64,000 nt of DNA from Vulcanisaeta distributa JCM 11213. Its GTDB lineage: Archaea > Thermoproteota > Thermoprotei > Thermoproteales > Thermocladiaceae. This document shows, one piece after another, positions 1-9,801 of this stretch. The position numbers and the translations under genes were made by a program. The stretch lies in assembly GCA_001316125.1 (NCBI GenBank), contig BBCS01000001.1:372001-436000 (forward strand), given 5' to 3'. The notes beneath the pieces are model-generated. The model saw only the letters and a list, made by a program, of their open reading frames with translations. It was not told the DNA's origin and ran no database searches. How positions within the stretch are numbered: the stretch's first letter is position 1; the number at the start of each line of letters is the position of its first letter.

Positions 1-365
1 TGCTGCATGGTTTATGTCCGTGTAAGTTTTTATTGATTTGAATGCCGTAATTGATTGGCTTAATGACTTAACCCATGCGGGAAATGTCGGTTCATTAACA
101 TTTGATGTCCAAACCTTCCTAAGGAATAGACCAATGGCTTCCCCCTTCTTAGCCGTTGACACACACTGTCCCTGCAATCTAACGAGTTCCCTCACAGCTT
201 TACTCTCGTCTACATTTTCGTTAATGATGATCCTAAACCTCTCGCCAATCCTCTCCACGGAACCGCGCCTAGCCCCCCCGCCCAAACCAAGTACCTAACC
301 ATGCCATGCATTATCAACGAATCCGTGACCAGGCTATGCCCTGGCGTATAAAGCTCAAGGGGCAT
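1..365 (-). CDS. cas8a2: Cas8a2 (Csa4), N-terminal part, cut by window edge
   Basis: Large subunit of the type I-A effector complex, thought to help recognise the protospacer-adjacent motif and recruit the Cas3 subunits. Only about 120 codons lie in the window. It starts at the ATG complementary to 363-365, inside the end of cas3'' (11-base overlap), so translation is probably coupled. The N-terminus reads MPLELYTPGHSLVTD and runs to VRYLVWAGG. There the frame is lost at a run of seven C (273-279); the next frame continues as ARRGSVERIGERFR and stays open to base 1. The call rests mainly on operon position, since csa5-cas7-cas5-cas3'-cas3''-cas8a2 is the usual I-A order. Similarity is from memory, not computed. 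Confidence 0.7.
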
Positions 366-1182
366 TACCCATCACCTTGTTGATAGCGTCCTTAATTTCA
401 TTAATATCCACTGGCTCCGCACCTTTAGATACTCTCTCAACTATCCAATTTCCCTCATCCTTCATATCTCCGCTCCTAAGTACATTGGCGGCGATGGAAT
501 CTGCCAGTGTTATTAAATGAAGCACTGACGCCACCTTGGCTCTACGTATGAGCATGTCCTCTAAAGGACCCACGCTCGCCCACGCAATCATGTCCTTAAT
601 TGAATATATTATGTCATCAATTTTAATACCGTCGTTTAACCAATGGTCTATAAACTCCATAATATCATTCACGAACTCATCATTAATAAGTCCTTTTCTT
701 ACTAGGAAGTTCTTTAGTAATTCATTAAACGTTTGCTTAACGTCACAATTAGGCTTAAGTTTGTCCTTAAATGTATCGAGTATCCTCCTGATGTTACTTA
801 TTGTTAAGTACCTCTCACCTAATTCACCTACGTATATCCCCCCCATTAGGATATTTTCATGATGAAGAGTTACAGCCAATGAGAGGATCATTTTCACATC
901 CTCAGGTCTTTTTCCGAGAATTTTATACATGGCATAGCCACTAAATATTTCGTGCCTAAAGTTCCTGGGACTCATCTCATACGCGTTTGTGAGTTTCCCA
1001 AGGTCATGAATAGCCAAGGCCACGGCTATTGGGTCGAATTCTAATTTCCCTAATACCCTATCCAATACCTTCTCATAATAAGGCTTAATGACGCTCCAGG
1101 CCGCCACAGTCGACTTTATATGGTTTTCATACCTCTCTACCTTCCCCCCCTCCTTATTATATGAATAGCAGACGTTCATCAA
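355..1182 (-). CDS. cas3'': Cas3'' HD nuclease, type I-A
   Basis: HD-family nuclease that type I-A systems encode apart from the helicase; the two together degrade the targeted DNA. It is intact at 275 residues. HD-type metal ligands appear in order: His21 in ENHIKST, the pair His59-Asp60 in AIHDLGKL, His77 in NFRHEIF, and His107-His108 in TLHHEN. The start lies 4 bases after the cas3' stop and the stop overlaps the cas8a2 start, so the gene is internal to the operon. The second glycine of KEGGK near the N-terminus is encoded by a seven-base run (1144-1150) and may be spurious. Confidence 0.88.
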   Translation of the reverse strand: MMNVCYSYNKEGGKVERYENHIKSTVAAWSVIKPYYEKVLDRVLGKLEFDPIAVALAIHDLGKLTNAYEMSPRNFRHEIFSGYAMYKILGKRPEDVKMILSLAVTLHHENILMGGIYVGELGERYLTISNIRRILDTFKDKLKPNCDVKQTFNELLKNFLVRKGLINDEFVNDIMEFIDHWLNDGIKIDDIIYSIKDMIAWASVGPLEDMLIRRAKVASVLHLITLADSIAANVLRSGDMKDEGNWIVERVSKGAEPVDINEIKDAINKVMGNAP

Positions 1183-1186
1183 ATCA

Positions 1187-3128
1187 TCACCTCTTACGGC
1201 TCCTTCTACTTCTCTTCTTAGTTGTAACCTGTTGACTTTGTTTAATTAATTCAGTATTTAATCCCATATAATGTTGATATATTTGTAAATTACCAGCTTC
1301 ATTAAGTATTGCTATTAATGGTGGCGGGTTCCATAATAGGTAATTTATTTCATTTTCGTTAATATTTTCGAATGCAAAAATATTGATATGCATATTCATT
1401 TCCTTAGCTCTATTAATAAGAACAGTGGCTAGCTCATCCCTTGCGTTAAATGTTAGTAAGTATATGCTCTGGGAGGCAATATTTCCTAAGTTACTTATTA
1501 AGTTCTGATACCTATTAAGTGGCTCCTCGCGTAATTCAGAGATTGATAACTTAAACATGTTTCTATGTATAGTGTTCTCGTCGCATAATATTCTTACTTT
1601 ATTCCCTATCTCATAACGTATGCAGTGACCATTTTTTAATTGCGTTAAGACTTTATCTGTACTAATATTAGTGTCATAATGTATTAACTTATCAGCATCG
1701 ATTATAACAACCTCTATATAGTAAGACGGCCTTATTAAGAATTCATATGTTTCCTCATCAGGTGGGTAGGCGAAGAGGTGTAAGTTTTCTAGGTAATCTA
1801 TTGATTTATAGAAAAGCTCATCACCTCTGCTAGATATTTTCTCTACTAGGTCTCTTGTGTATACGTTGTCCAGTAAGCCTGATATGGCATTAACATCGCT
1901 AAAGTCAATGGTTTTTAGCCTATTAACCTGGCCGTGAGTCACATTAATTACTTCGTCGTTATAAGGTGCTGGACTTTCAAGTTTTGTAAAAATGGTGACC
2001 TCACCTTTTATACCCCCCCTCCTACCTACCTGCCTATTCTCTGCATTAAGCTATCCATTGGCGATAATTCAGTGTACAGCTTATCAAAGGAGAAGTCAAT
2101 ACCCACCTCAATAGCCTGGGTTCCAACCAGGATGAAGCCAGTACTTTTCCCGCTATTACGTAGATTCTCAGCATTGCTTATTTTCCTATATACCTCCTCT
2201 CTATCGCCTCTTGTCATTAATGAGTGTATGAGCACAACCTTACCTTCATCATCCTTATCGCACCTTTCTCTTAACCTAATATACGCATTGCGTGCTCTAT
2301 CCACGGTATTTAATATTACTATTGAGAAGTCGTTACATGATATCGCATCTATATTCTCGATTAACGATGCATCCACGATATTAACGGCCACTTGACGTGC
2401 GGGTCCCTTAACTGTTATTTCCCTTACGTTGTCATCACCGCATAATTCAATGAATTTCTCCTTAATTGACCCTGGTAATGTAGCGGTGGCGAAAATTACT
2501 AACCCGCCAGCCTTAACAATACTACAAATAACCCTGGCAAGCACCTGGGTCCTAGGAACGCCTCATCCTGTATTAAATGGGCCTCATCAAATATCACCAA
2601 TGAATTCATTATTAATCCAGCAGGTAACGTATACCTACCTGTCTCGACTCCACGTTCCCTCCAGGCTTGAACTCTCTTAGCCACATAACCATAAACCAGC
2701 GTGTCAACGGTGGTTAGGGTTATTGGTGCCGTGTATAGGAACGTCTTATTAATTACCTCTCCATGATCCTCATCTATCTTCAAGGATTTATTGACTAATC
2801 TGGCATAGATTTCCAGTCTATCCCTCATTTGCCTAAGCAATGCGTGCATCGGCTCAACCCAGTAAAGTCTACCTGCAAACCAATCCTTCGTACGCCACTG
2901 CATTAGGAATATGGAGGCCAGGATCTCCGTCTTACCACTACCCGTTGGCGCCTTAAGAATTACTAGCTTGCCTTTATTGGCATTGTTTAATTCATGATAT
3001 ATGTCCTCAGCTACCTTGGCTTGGTTCCTTAGATACTCCTCATTCACAGTACACCCATTCTTACCACGCTTTGCTGCACACCACTCAATTATGAAGTCCC
3101 TAATCAACTCTTCAAAGTTAGCATTCAC
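1187..3128 (-). CDS. cas3': Cas3' superfamily 2 helicase, frameshifted
   Basis: DNA helicase subunit of type I-A interference, acting on DNA opened by the Cascade complex. Three frames join into one protein of about 645 residues. The N-terminal frame (to about 2540) has Walker A APTGSGKTE and the DEAH box IFDEAHLIQDE. The middle frame (2544-2026) has motif III FATATLP and motif VI MQRIGR. After a one-base slip near 2025 the last frame resumes as GRRGGIKGEVTIFTKLES and runs to 1187, ending in a basic KKRSRRSRKR tail. Both breaks are single-base slips without loss of domain content, so I read them as sequence errors. The start overlaps the cas5 stop by 4 bases. Confidence 0.88.
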
Positions 3129-3960
3129 CAGTCATCACCGCTAGGAAACACTATACTTACACCATTAAGCCTGGCGCATAATGTGTCATCGCCATAACTC
3201 ATCATTGATGGATAATAAACATCACCCCCCCTCCTGCCGGATGTGACAGGTAGTGCAAACATGGATTCAATACCCACCTCATCAGTGGCCTTAACTACTG
3301 TGAATCCACCGCTAATACGGTTTTGGTCATACTTAACAATTACATTGACATTCCTATCATTGCATCTTTCCGCATCAGTAACAGTTACTGAAGTCGTGGA
3401 TGCCCAAGACTCACTATTGCCAAATCTACCCATTAACCATAATGCACGCTTCAACAGGTCAATGGAATCCTCATCTTTGGGTATTACCAATACGGTTCTT
3501 GGATATGATAACACGAATTCCCTAACCATCGCATCTAAAAACCCCCCCCTCGATGAGTTTTTCCCAACCCCCCCTCTTGTCCCTGACCTCCGCCTAACCA
3601 TCGCATTTAAAAACCCCCCCTTAAATTCCTCAATATTTGCAGGCATCCTCTTCTTTTCAAGTACACCCCCCCTAATCATGCGTAATACTAAACCCCCCCA
3701 CTTAACTATAGGTAGCCCACCTTCCGTTATTGATGTATCACGCGCCTTAAGGACGCGGCTCCTTGTAAGTCGAGACATTCCTTAACACGGTCACGCCATA
3801 CCTGTCCTGATTTACCGCAATAGCCTAGTAGGGAGAATGCGTAGGCTATAGAGCCTATTAAGGTTGATGGCGGAATTAGCGGGTAGGAAACGGCCACTTG
3901 GTAGGTTTCGGGTATCCTTATGGAGTACATAGGCAATATTTCAGCAAGTAGAACCTTCAT
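3125..3960 (-). CDS. cas5: Cas5a, frameshifted, with internal direct repeat
   Basis: Cas5 subunit of the I-A Cascade, which caps the 5' handle of the crRNA. The N-terminus MKVLLAEILPMYSIRIPETY followed by YPLIPPSTLIGSIAYA is typical of the family. A one-base slip near 3775 links the first frame (3960-3727) to the second (3778-3125). The middle is odd. It carries six G/C runs of seven or eight bases within about 170 bases, giving repeated GG or RGG dipeptides, and a 24-residue unit around FLNAMV and FLDAMV occurs twice (72-base period). Position between cas7 and cas3' fits the canonical operon. Confidence 0.82.
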
Positions 3961-3969
3961 TGAAACCGC

Positions 3970-5454
3970 CTACTTGTGTTTCGTGATCATATCCTCAACT
4001 TCTTTAATGACCTCATTGAATAAGTCCTTAAGATTGTCGTGAACCTTTACGGACATGTTCTTGAGCGTGGTGGAGGACTTACACTCGCTTATTCCATAGC
4101 AATGAACATATATTTGGGCATTATTCACAATAGACGCATAGGTCTCTAATATGGCTATTGATTGCTTAACATAGTCAGGGTAGGCGCCATGCACTAGGTT
4201 AGGTATTGGTGCGTCGGAAACCACGACAATTAAGTCATTCAATTTACTTATAGGCAATGAACGCGCCTGCTTAGAACCACTACCCATTAACATGTTGAGG
4301 ACCGCTAAAATCGATGCCCTACTCCTTCTCTTCCTCTCTTCATCAACATTCACATTATTAGGTAATTTGCTTATAATACTGCCATCACCCTCATACCTAG
4401 GTCTCAAAACCCACCCAAGGTCCATACTCATTGCGAAACCATATAGAGGTCCTGACACGTATTCCTGCTTAAACACCATCATACCTTTACCCTCCTCTTC
4501 CTCTTTCTGCTTAGGTGTGGCTTGCTTGGGAACAACCCTATTATGCTGAACTGCAAACTTAACAGTATTCTCAATATTATCAACAGTTAGTACAGGTATT
4601 GCATGACTAATTTCAATAAGTGAATCCCTCTTAAGTTGTTTATCAGGTATCAAGAACCCATGTAAGTCGTTACAAAGATCAATTATAGCATCTTGCTCAT
4701 TATCAGCAGAAGCAGATTTGAGAGAATTAGCATCCATTTTACTTACAGTATATTTATATCCTCTTAATCCAACCCCATGCTTACATAGAATGTTTAATAA
4801 TGAGCCTTCTAACTTCACGTACTCCTGAGCAAGATAAACAGCATGCCAATGCTTAAGGGCATTCCCTGTAATTATGGGTACACCATCATAAACCCTATAT
4901 GTATTGCCATCCGGAACAACTATTTTAGCGGTGGCCACCTGGTTATAATTACCAATATTGCCCGACCCAGTTAGAGCGGAAACCTCTACCGTAAATCTAC
5001 CGGCGACCTTAACGTAAGGTGGGTAGGTCATGGTGATCACCTCGCACTTTCTTCGCACTCCCCCAATCTTAACCACGTTATTATCTGGTGCTAATGCATA
5101 TGCCGCAAAGCGCTTTATTTCAGTGCGTATATCTCTAACATTCTTAAGATAATTATACAATTCATCTTGTCTCTTAAACCACCATTGTAATCCATTTATG
5201 ACATTAATTATTACATTCTTACAATCATCTCTGTTAACCTTATTCTTAAGGTCATTGAGGTCGTTCAGAGTCTTGGTTACTAGCCTGGATATTTTAGATA
5301 ATGCATCAATTAATGTCTCGAGTTTAGGGTTGTTAGCCAGTTCATCAAGAATATCGTATGCTTGTTCACGGTGTATAACGATCCTCACGACATCAGCAGC
5401 ATCCCTAACGTAATCCCTAGTCTCTTGTGAGACCGACTGTTGGTTCATACTCAC
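3970..5454 (-). CDS. cas7: Cas7 (Csa2) with an in-frame Csa5-like N-terminal region
   Basis: The backbone subunit of type I-A Cascade that binds the crRNA spacer. The open frame gives 494 residues, much longer than a usual Csa2 (about 320-350). Residues about 142-494 are the Cas7 part, beginning MTYPPYVKVAGRFTVEVSAL with the DevR-family pattern ending GNYNQVATAKIVV. Residues 1-141 are helical and charged, as expected of Csa5, the small subunit normally encoded just upstream. A strong Shine-Dalgarno sequence sits just before the internal ATG at 5031-5029, so this may be two genes, csa5 (about 5032-5454) and cas7 (3970-5031), merged by a sequence error. The first codon is GTG at 5454. Confidence 0.85.
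   Translation of the reverse strand: MSMNQQSVSQETRDYVRDAADVVRIVIHREQAYDILDELANNPKLETLIDALSKISRLVTKTLNDLNDLKNKVNRDDCKNVIINVINGLQWWFKRQDELYNYLKNVRDIRTEIKRFAAYALAPDNNVVKIGGVRRKCEVITMTYPPYVKVAGRFTVEVSALTGSGNIGNYNQVATAKIVVPDGNTYRVYDGVPIITGNALKHWHAVYLAQEYVKLEGSLLNILCKHGVGLRGYKYTVSKMDANSLKSASADNEQDAIIDLCNDLHGFLIPDKQLKRDSLIEISHAIPVLTVDNIENTVKFAVQHNRVVPKQATPKQKEEEEGKGMMVFKQEYVSGPLYGFAMSMDLGWVLRPRYEGDGSIISKLPNNVNVDEERKRRSRASILAVLNMLMGSGSKQARSLPISKLNDLIVVVSDAPIPNLVHGAYPDYVKQSIAILETYASIVNNAQIYVHCYGISECKSSTTLKNMSVKVHDNLKDLFNEVIKEVEDMITKHK
5029..5043 (-). promoter_or_regulatory. Shine-Dalgarno and ATG of the Cas7 core
   Basis: On the minus strand GAGGTGATC is followed by ACC and then ATG, which opens MTYPPYVK. 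GAGGTGATC is the complement of the archaeal 16S rRNA 3' end, stronger than most sites in this window. It marks an internal translation start that would produce Cas7 separately from the Csa5-like region. Confidence 0.6.
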
Positions 5455-5509
5455 TAGCTGATGTGCCGGGTTAGTTTTATATAATTTTTGTTGATATGTT
5501 TCTCAATTT
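5455..5509. promoter_or_regulatory. Divergent promoter between csa3 and the Cascade operon
   Basis: Only 55 bases separate the start of the Cascade operon (minus strand) from csa3 (plus strand). The stretch holds TTTTATATAATTTTT at about 5475-5489, which reads as a TATA element in both directions and lies 25-35 bases from both starts. A Csa3 product bound here could set both transcripts, as reported for Sulfolobus Csa3 proteins; this is inference. Confidence 0.55.
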
Positions 5510-6306
5510 ATGGAGAAGTTGAGTGTTAGGAAGTGTGTGGTTGTTAGTGTTGGTTTTTATCCTGGTAATGCGAGGCAGGCGTTGATTAGGCTGGGCCTGT
5601 GGGTGGTGATGTTGTTTTCCTCGTGAATAGTGAGCCTAGGACTGTGCCTGAATCCGTGCTTAGGGGTGGTAGGAAGCAGCCCATTGAGGCTATGGGGGAT
5701 CTTCGTAGGTTTGTTAATGAGTTGGATAGTGGTATTGGGGGTTGTTGATGTTTGGCTTGATCCTAGGGCTGGCATTGCTAATAATGTGGCTTGGCTTAGG
5801 TCGTTGGTTGAGGGTTATGCCCCCCCGTGTAGGGTTATTATTGGTATGGCTGGTGGTTTTAGGTGGCTTAGTGTTGCTTTGATGTTTTTGGCGTTGGCTT
5901 TGTCTCGGTGGGTCGTTATGTCGGTGTTGCTGTGGATAGTGTCTTTGTTATGCTTGAGGAGGAGAGTCCGTCGGTTAGGGCTTTGTTTAGGAATGTTGAG
6001 GAGAGGGTTATTCCGTGGCCTGTCACGCCTAGGTTGGCTGACCTGTCGCTTGATGAGTATAGGGTCCTCAGGTTGATTGGGCTTGGTAAGCACAGGGCCA
6101 AGGACATACATAGCGAGCTCAATAGGGATTGCAAGAGGCCAGGTGGATGCATATCCATGGCCACGGTCCAGAGGATACTCGTGAAGCTCATCAAGAAGGG
6201 GGGGTTGATAGGCTACGAAAAGAGAGGCAAGGCCCATTATTACGAGCTAAAGCCCCTGGGCCTCATGCTCGTTGGTAAGGCGGAGGCCCAGCAAGGTGAA
6301 GCATAG
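5510..6306 (+). CDS. csa3: Csa3 CARF-wHTH regulator, frameshifted
   Basis: Type I-A transcriptional regulator with an N-terminal CARF (Rossmann-like) ligand domain and a C-terminal MarR-type winged helix, controlling cas genes and adaptation. Joined frames read MEKLSVRKCVVVSVGFYPGN, then DVVFLVNSEPRTVPESV, then WLDPRAGIANNVAWLRSLVEG, then the helix-turn-helix region GKHRAKDIHSELNRD, GCISMATVQRILVKLIKKG and IGYEKRGKAHYYELK. At least three frame slips occur: near 5610, at a G5 run near 5740 where ATT GGG GTT GTT is expected, and near 5910. It lies between the Cascade operon and the CRISPR leader. Confidence 0.85.
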
Positions 6307-6544
6307 CTTGAAGCGTTACGTTAACACTGTTGGGATATTCATTATTTAAAAATTGAATACTTAAGACCGTGGGAACACCTGCGTTTATGCGGGATTGAAT
6401 GCTATCGTCGGAACACGTACCACCAATGACGTACCAATCGTGGGAACAGGAATGAACCGTAGATGCCGTGGACATACTTGTTCTCATGATGGGCAAACCC
6501 ATGCGAAGAAGGACTTATAAACAAGCCTATAAAGTAACGCCTCA
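6307..6544 (+). promoter_or_regulatory. CRISPR leader with TATA box and three CGTSGGAACA motifs
   Basis: The 238 bases between the csa3 stop and the first repeat hold no convincing gene. A TATA element CTTATAAAC (6514-6522) lies about 25-30 bases before the first repeat, so transcription should begin at or near the array. A ten-base motif CGTGGGAACA / CGTCGGAACA occurs three times, starting at 6368, 6406 and 6439. ACGTACC is also repeated at 6415 and 6430. The leader side is inferred from repeat decay at the far end of the array and from repeat orientation. Confidence 0.65.
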
Positions 6545-8888
6545 GACAATCTCTAAAGAGAATAGAAGGAATTTGTTCGCCACAACATCCATGTAGTAAC
6601 GCACGACAGTGTAGAGACAATCTCTAAAGAGAATAGAAGGATCTTCCCCCCCCATACCCTGCCAACGTTCCATCAATATCCAATGGACAATCTCTAAAGA
6701 GAATAGAAGGGGGGGTTCAAGAAATCTGACGTTTGATAAATCCTCATTTATTGAAGGGATAGACAATCTCTAAAGAGAATAGAAGGAAGTCAAAACCACG
6801 CTCATTAAACCACTGAACGACCCATCTTCGAGACAATCTCTAAAGAGAATAGAAGGTGCTCATCATGTGATTTAGCACCATTGTGTCCGTTTAGGAAATT
6901 CCGACAATCTCTAAAGAGAATAGAAGGTTCTCCATGACATGTGTTCTAACACATCCTTCGCAATGACCTTGACAATCTCTAAAGAGAATAGAAGCTTTCG
7001 CACAACAGGGGGGGATGGCAGTATGGCAGTATATCGTAATGACGACAATCTCTAAAGAGAATAGAAGGAGGATACGTGCATGCACCATAATAACACGACA
7101 CTGCAAACGCGGACAATCTCTAAAGAGAATAGAAGGAATCTCCCGATAACAACATATCCAATGCACTTTTCGGTGCTATTCGACAATCTCTAAAGAGAAT
7201 AGAAGGTTTACTATTTACAATCATTGCTGTTGCGTAATTACTCATTTCCACTGCGACAATCTCTAAAGAGAATAGAAGGCAATGTAAAGAACTACACCCA
7301 GCAAACACCAAACAACAAACAAAATACAGACAATCTCTAAAGAGAATAGAAGGGGGGGAATTCGTGTGTGTACAGCCCCCATGAATCCGCTGGGTGTGAA
7401 CAGACAATCTCTAAAGAGAATAGAAGGATACAATTCGTTCGGGCCTGAAGAGTAAAAAATCACTATGTACATGACAATCTCTAAAGAGAATAGAAGGTGT
7501 CGACATTGGTTTCAGGGGGGGGCTAAGGAAAACATGTCTGTGTTCGAGACAATCTCTAAAGAGAATAGAAGGTGGAGCCGAGAATGAATTACCCAACTCA
7601 ACAGCAAAATCATTTCGACAATCTCTAAAGAGAATAGAAGGACTCAATGCATCACCGGTTGCGATTGGATATGCTACAGTACTCAGACAATCTCTAAAGA
7701 GAATAGAAGGATAAGCCCTGCATGGCCCACGTTCGTTGTGCCCACGTTCGTCACGGGACAATCTCTAAAGAGAATAGAAGGAGAAAAATTGGAACAAGCA
7801 CATTGCGAGGGTGGTAGGTAAGACAATCTCTAAAGAGAATAGAAGGAACAGCCTGTTTTTCTCCTTAGCAACCTGAATTAGCAATGTTGGGACAATCTCT
7901 AAAGAGAATAGAAGGTCGTGAGTACGCACTCCGTGTCATCAACGCCGGCGTACTCCCTAGACAATCTCTAAAGAGAATAGAAGGAGCCGCGGTCTTCAAT
8001 ACGTGCGTTGATGAGTTGAGTAGGACAATCTCTAAAGAGAATAGAAGGATGTATGAAGTAATCAAATCCAGTGCATTCAGCACTGAAGAAAATAGACAAT
8101 CTCTAAAGAGAATAGAAGGACAGTACGATAGTACATCTCTAGTTCGAAGGTTTCACCTCGACAATCTCTAAAGAGAATAGAAGGTCTTCCGCTCTGCTGA
8201 TTGCTACTGATTGCACCTCGGAGAACCTGACAATCTCTAAAGAGAATAGAAGGTCAGTGCAGAAATAAATGGGTTGTGAAATATCGTCATCCATGCGTTT
8301 AGACAATCTCTAAAGAGAATAGAAGGGTCGTTATTATGTTCACAATGTTGTCCATACTCAGCTCCATATTGCTTATCTCGACAATCTCTAAAGAGAATAG
8401 AAGGGCGAGGCCTGTTGGTAAGTGGCAGTGTTGGTGTTTAGGCTCGACAATCTCTAAAGAGAATAGAAGGCTATCTTCAAGTCCTTGATTGGCGAACCAG
8501 GGGGGGTTGGGCTTGGGTGACAATCTCTAAAGAGAATAGAAGGCTGCTCAAGGTATTAACGATGACAAAGATTGGCAAGCCTGCCCGATAATCTCTAAAG
8601 AGAATAGAAGGGGTACGATCACTGAAGGGAGAGGAGGAATACTAAGGAGCAGATACAGATAATCTCTAAAGAGAATAGAAGGTGGCAGCGAGCAAGGCGT
8701 TTAGGTAAGTCCTCACGTCGCCCTCCCTGATAATCTCTAAAGAGAATAGAAGGAAATACAAGTACTCAAACCCTCGCTCTTTAATGCGAGATGACGGGAT
8801 AATCTCTAAAGAGAATAGAAGGACATGGCCATTTACTTTAGGTTGAGTTAACAAAGTATGATTACGAAAATCTTTAAGGAGATGGAGG
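6545..8888 (+). CRISPR. CRISPR array, 33 repeats plus one decayed terminal repeat
   Basis: A 25-base repeat that starts GACAATCTCTAAAG and ends AATAGAAGG occurs 33 times between 6545 and 8822, with 32 spacers of about 39-53 bases (mostly 43-49). The last four repeats (8587, 8658, 8729, 8798) carry GATAATC instead of GACAATC. A 34th, degenerate copy (GAAAATCTTTAAGGAG..., 8866-8888) keeps the 68-base spacing. Decay at the right end puts the leader on the left. The orientation matches crenarchaeal I-A repeats of the GATAATCTC...GAAAG type, so crRNAs read along the plus strand with a 5' handle near AATAGAAGG. Repeat 7 (6971) ends in a single G. Several spacers hold G or C runs of 7-8 that may be length errors. 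Confidence 0.97.
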
Positions 8889-8903
8889 ATGTTTTGTGGT
8901 GGT

Positions 8904-9476
8904 TTATGGTGGGCATATGTCCTTGAAGTGGCAGGCTTTGCATTTTGCTTTGTTTGTGGTTTTTGGTGGTGGTTGTTGGTTTTGTATGTGTTTTCTTATG
9001 TCCTGTATCGTTCTTTTTATCCATGTTCTTAGGTTTGGTGTGGGTTTTATGGCTATTGTTGTTTGTTTTTCTTGGTTTATGATTATTATTTTGTCTACGG
9101 TGACCTTCAGGGTTTCTTCTGTGGCTATTGCGTATGCTGTTGCTTGGGCTAGTATGTGGTTGTATTTTGTGTATAGCTTCTTTTTGTTTCCTGTGTTTAG
9201 TTTTGTTTCTATGATTACTGCCCTTTTTCCGTTTATTACTATGGCGTCTACCCTGCCTATTATGCCGAGGCTTGTTGATTTTACAGGGACTTCGAGTTTT
9301 ACTTCTCCCTGTATTCCGAGTTCCTTTATTGTTTTGGTTATGGTTTCTGCGTTTTGTGTTTGTTTTGCGTATTTCATGGATTCTGTTGGTGGTTCCTTCA
9401 TTATCATGATCTTTAGGTACGCCTGTCTTGGGCAGTAGGTGTATTCCTTTATCATGCTTATTGGTATGTAGTCCAT
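8904..9476 (-). CDS. cas4: Cas4 RecB-like nuclease
   Basis: Iron-sulfur PD-(D/E)XK nuclease that trims prespacers during CRISPR adaptation. It is intact at 190 residues, the normal length. The first cluster cysteine is in YTYCPRQAYL (about residue 15) and the other three in KCKACHFKDICPP at the C-terminus. The nuclease core GRVDAIVINGKRAVIIETKL supplies the Asp, Glu and Lys of the D-ExK motif. Its start overlaps the cas2 stop by one base (TAATG), so the two are translationally coupled. It ends 16 bases from the decayed CRISPR repeat, convergent to the array. Confidence 0.93.
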   Translation of the reverse strand: MDYIPISMIKEYTYCPRQAYLKIMIMKEPPTESMKYAKQTQNAETITKTIKELGIQGEVKLEVPVKSTSLGIIGRVDAIVINGKRAVIIETKLNTGNKKKLYTKYNHILAQATAYAIATEETLKVTVDKIIIINQEKQTTIAIKPTPNLRTWIKRTIQDIRKHIQNQQPPPKTTNKAKCKACHFKDICPP

Positions 9477-9751
9477 TAAATCACCGTTGGTCCGCTCGGT
9501 ATGGCTAGGTTTGCTGTGCCTAGTTTTATTGCGTTGTTTAGTGTTTGCCCGTCGATGATCAGTATTACCACCGAGTCCTCCCTGCCTATCACCCTCATTA
9601 GTGCCCTTGCTGTGTCCTTGGCTAAGGCGCTGCCGCCCCTAGCCATGTATAGGCTCCTTTGCACTCTTACATAACCCATCGCCTTCAGCTTGTTCATAAT
9701 CTCGAGTCTCCTCCTATCGTCGCCTATATCGTATGATACCAGTACGTACAT
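9476..9751 (-). CDS. cas2: Cas2 adaptation protein
   Basis: Small ferredoxin-fold protein that forms the Cas1-Cas2 integrase. It is 91 residues, the usual length, and intact. MYVLVSYDIGDDRRRLEIMN carries the conserved first beta strand and Asp, followed by VRVQRSLYMARG and the RALMRVIGREDSVVILII segment. It overlaps cas4 by one base and follows cas1 after about 50 bases. Confidence 0.95.
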   Translation of the reverse strand: MYVLVSYDIGDDRRRLEIMNKLKAMGYVRVQRSLYMARGGSALAKDTARALMRVIGREDSVVILIIDGQTLNNAIKLGTANLAIPSGPTVI

Positions 9752-9801
9752 TTAAAACACCCAGGTAAAGCATTCGTAATCCTTCACATTACCATTCCTG
9801 A

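Noticed and set aside
38..298. Plus-strand ORF of 86 codons at the left edge
   Set aside because: It is the shadow of cas8a2 on the other strand; its composition is not protein-like and the minus-strand reading fits the operon.
6263..8854. Several minus-strand ORFs of 60-116 codons through the array with repeated SILFRDC or LLFSLEIV peptides
   Set aside because: The repeated peptides are translations of the CRISPR repeat; there is no gene there.
8896..9438. Plus-strand ORF of 180 codons rich in Val, Phe and Cys
   Set aside because: It is antisense to cas4, which has all catalytic and cluster residues; the plus-strand product is a shadow.
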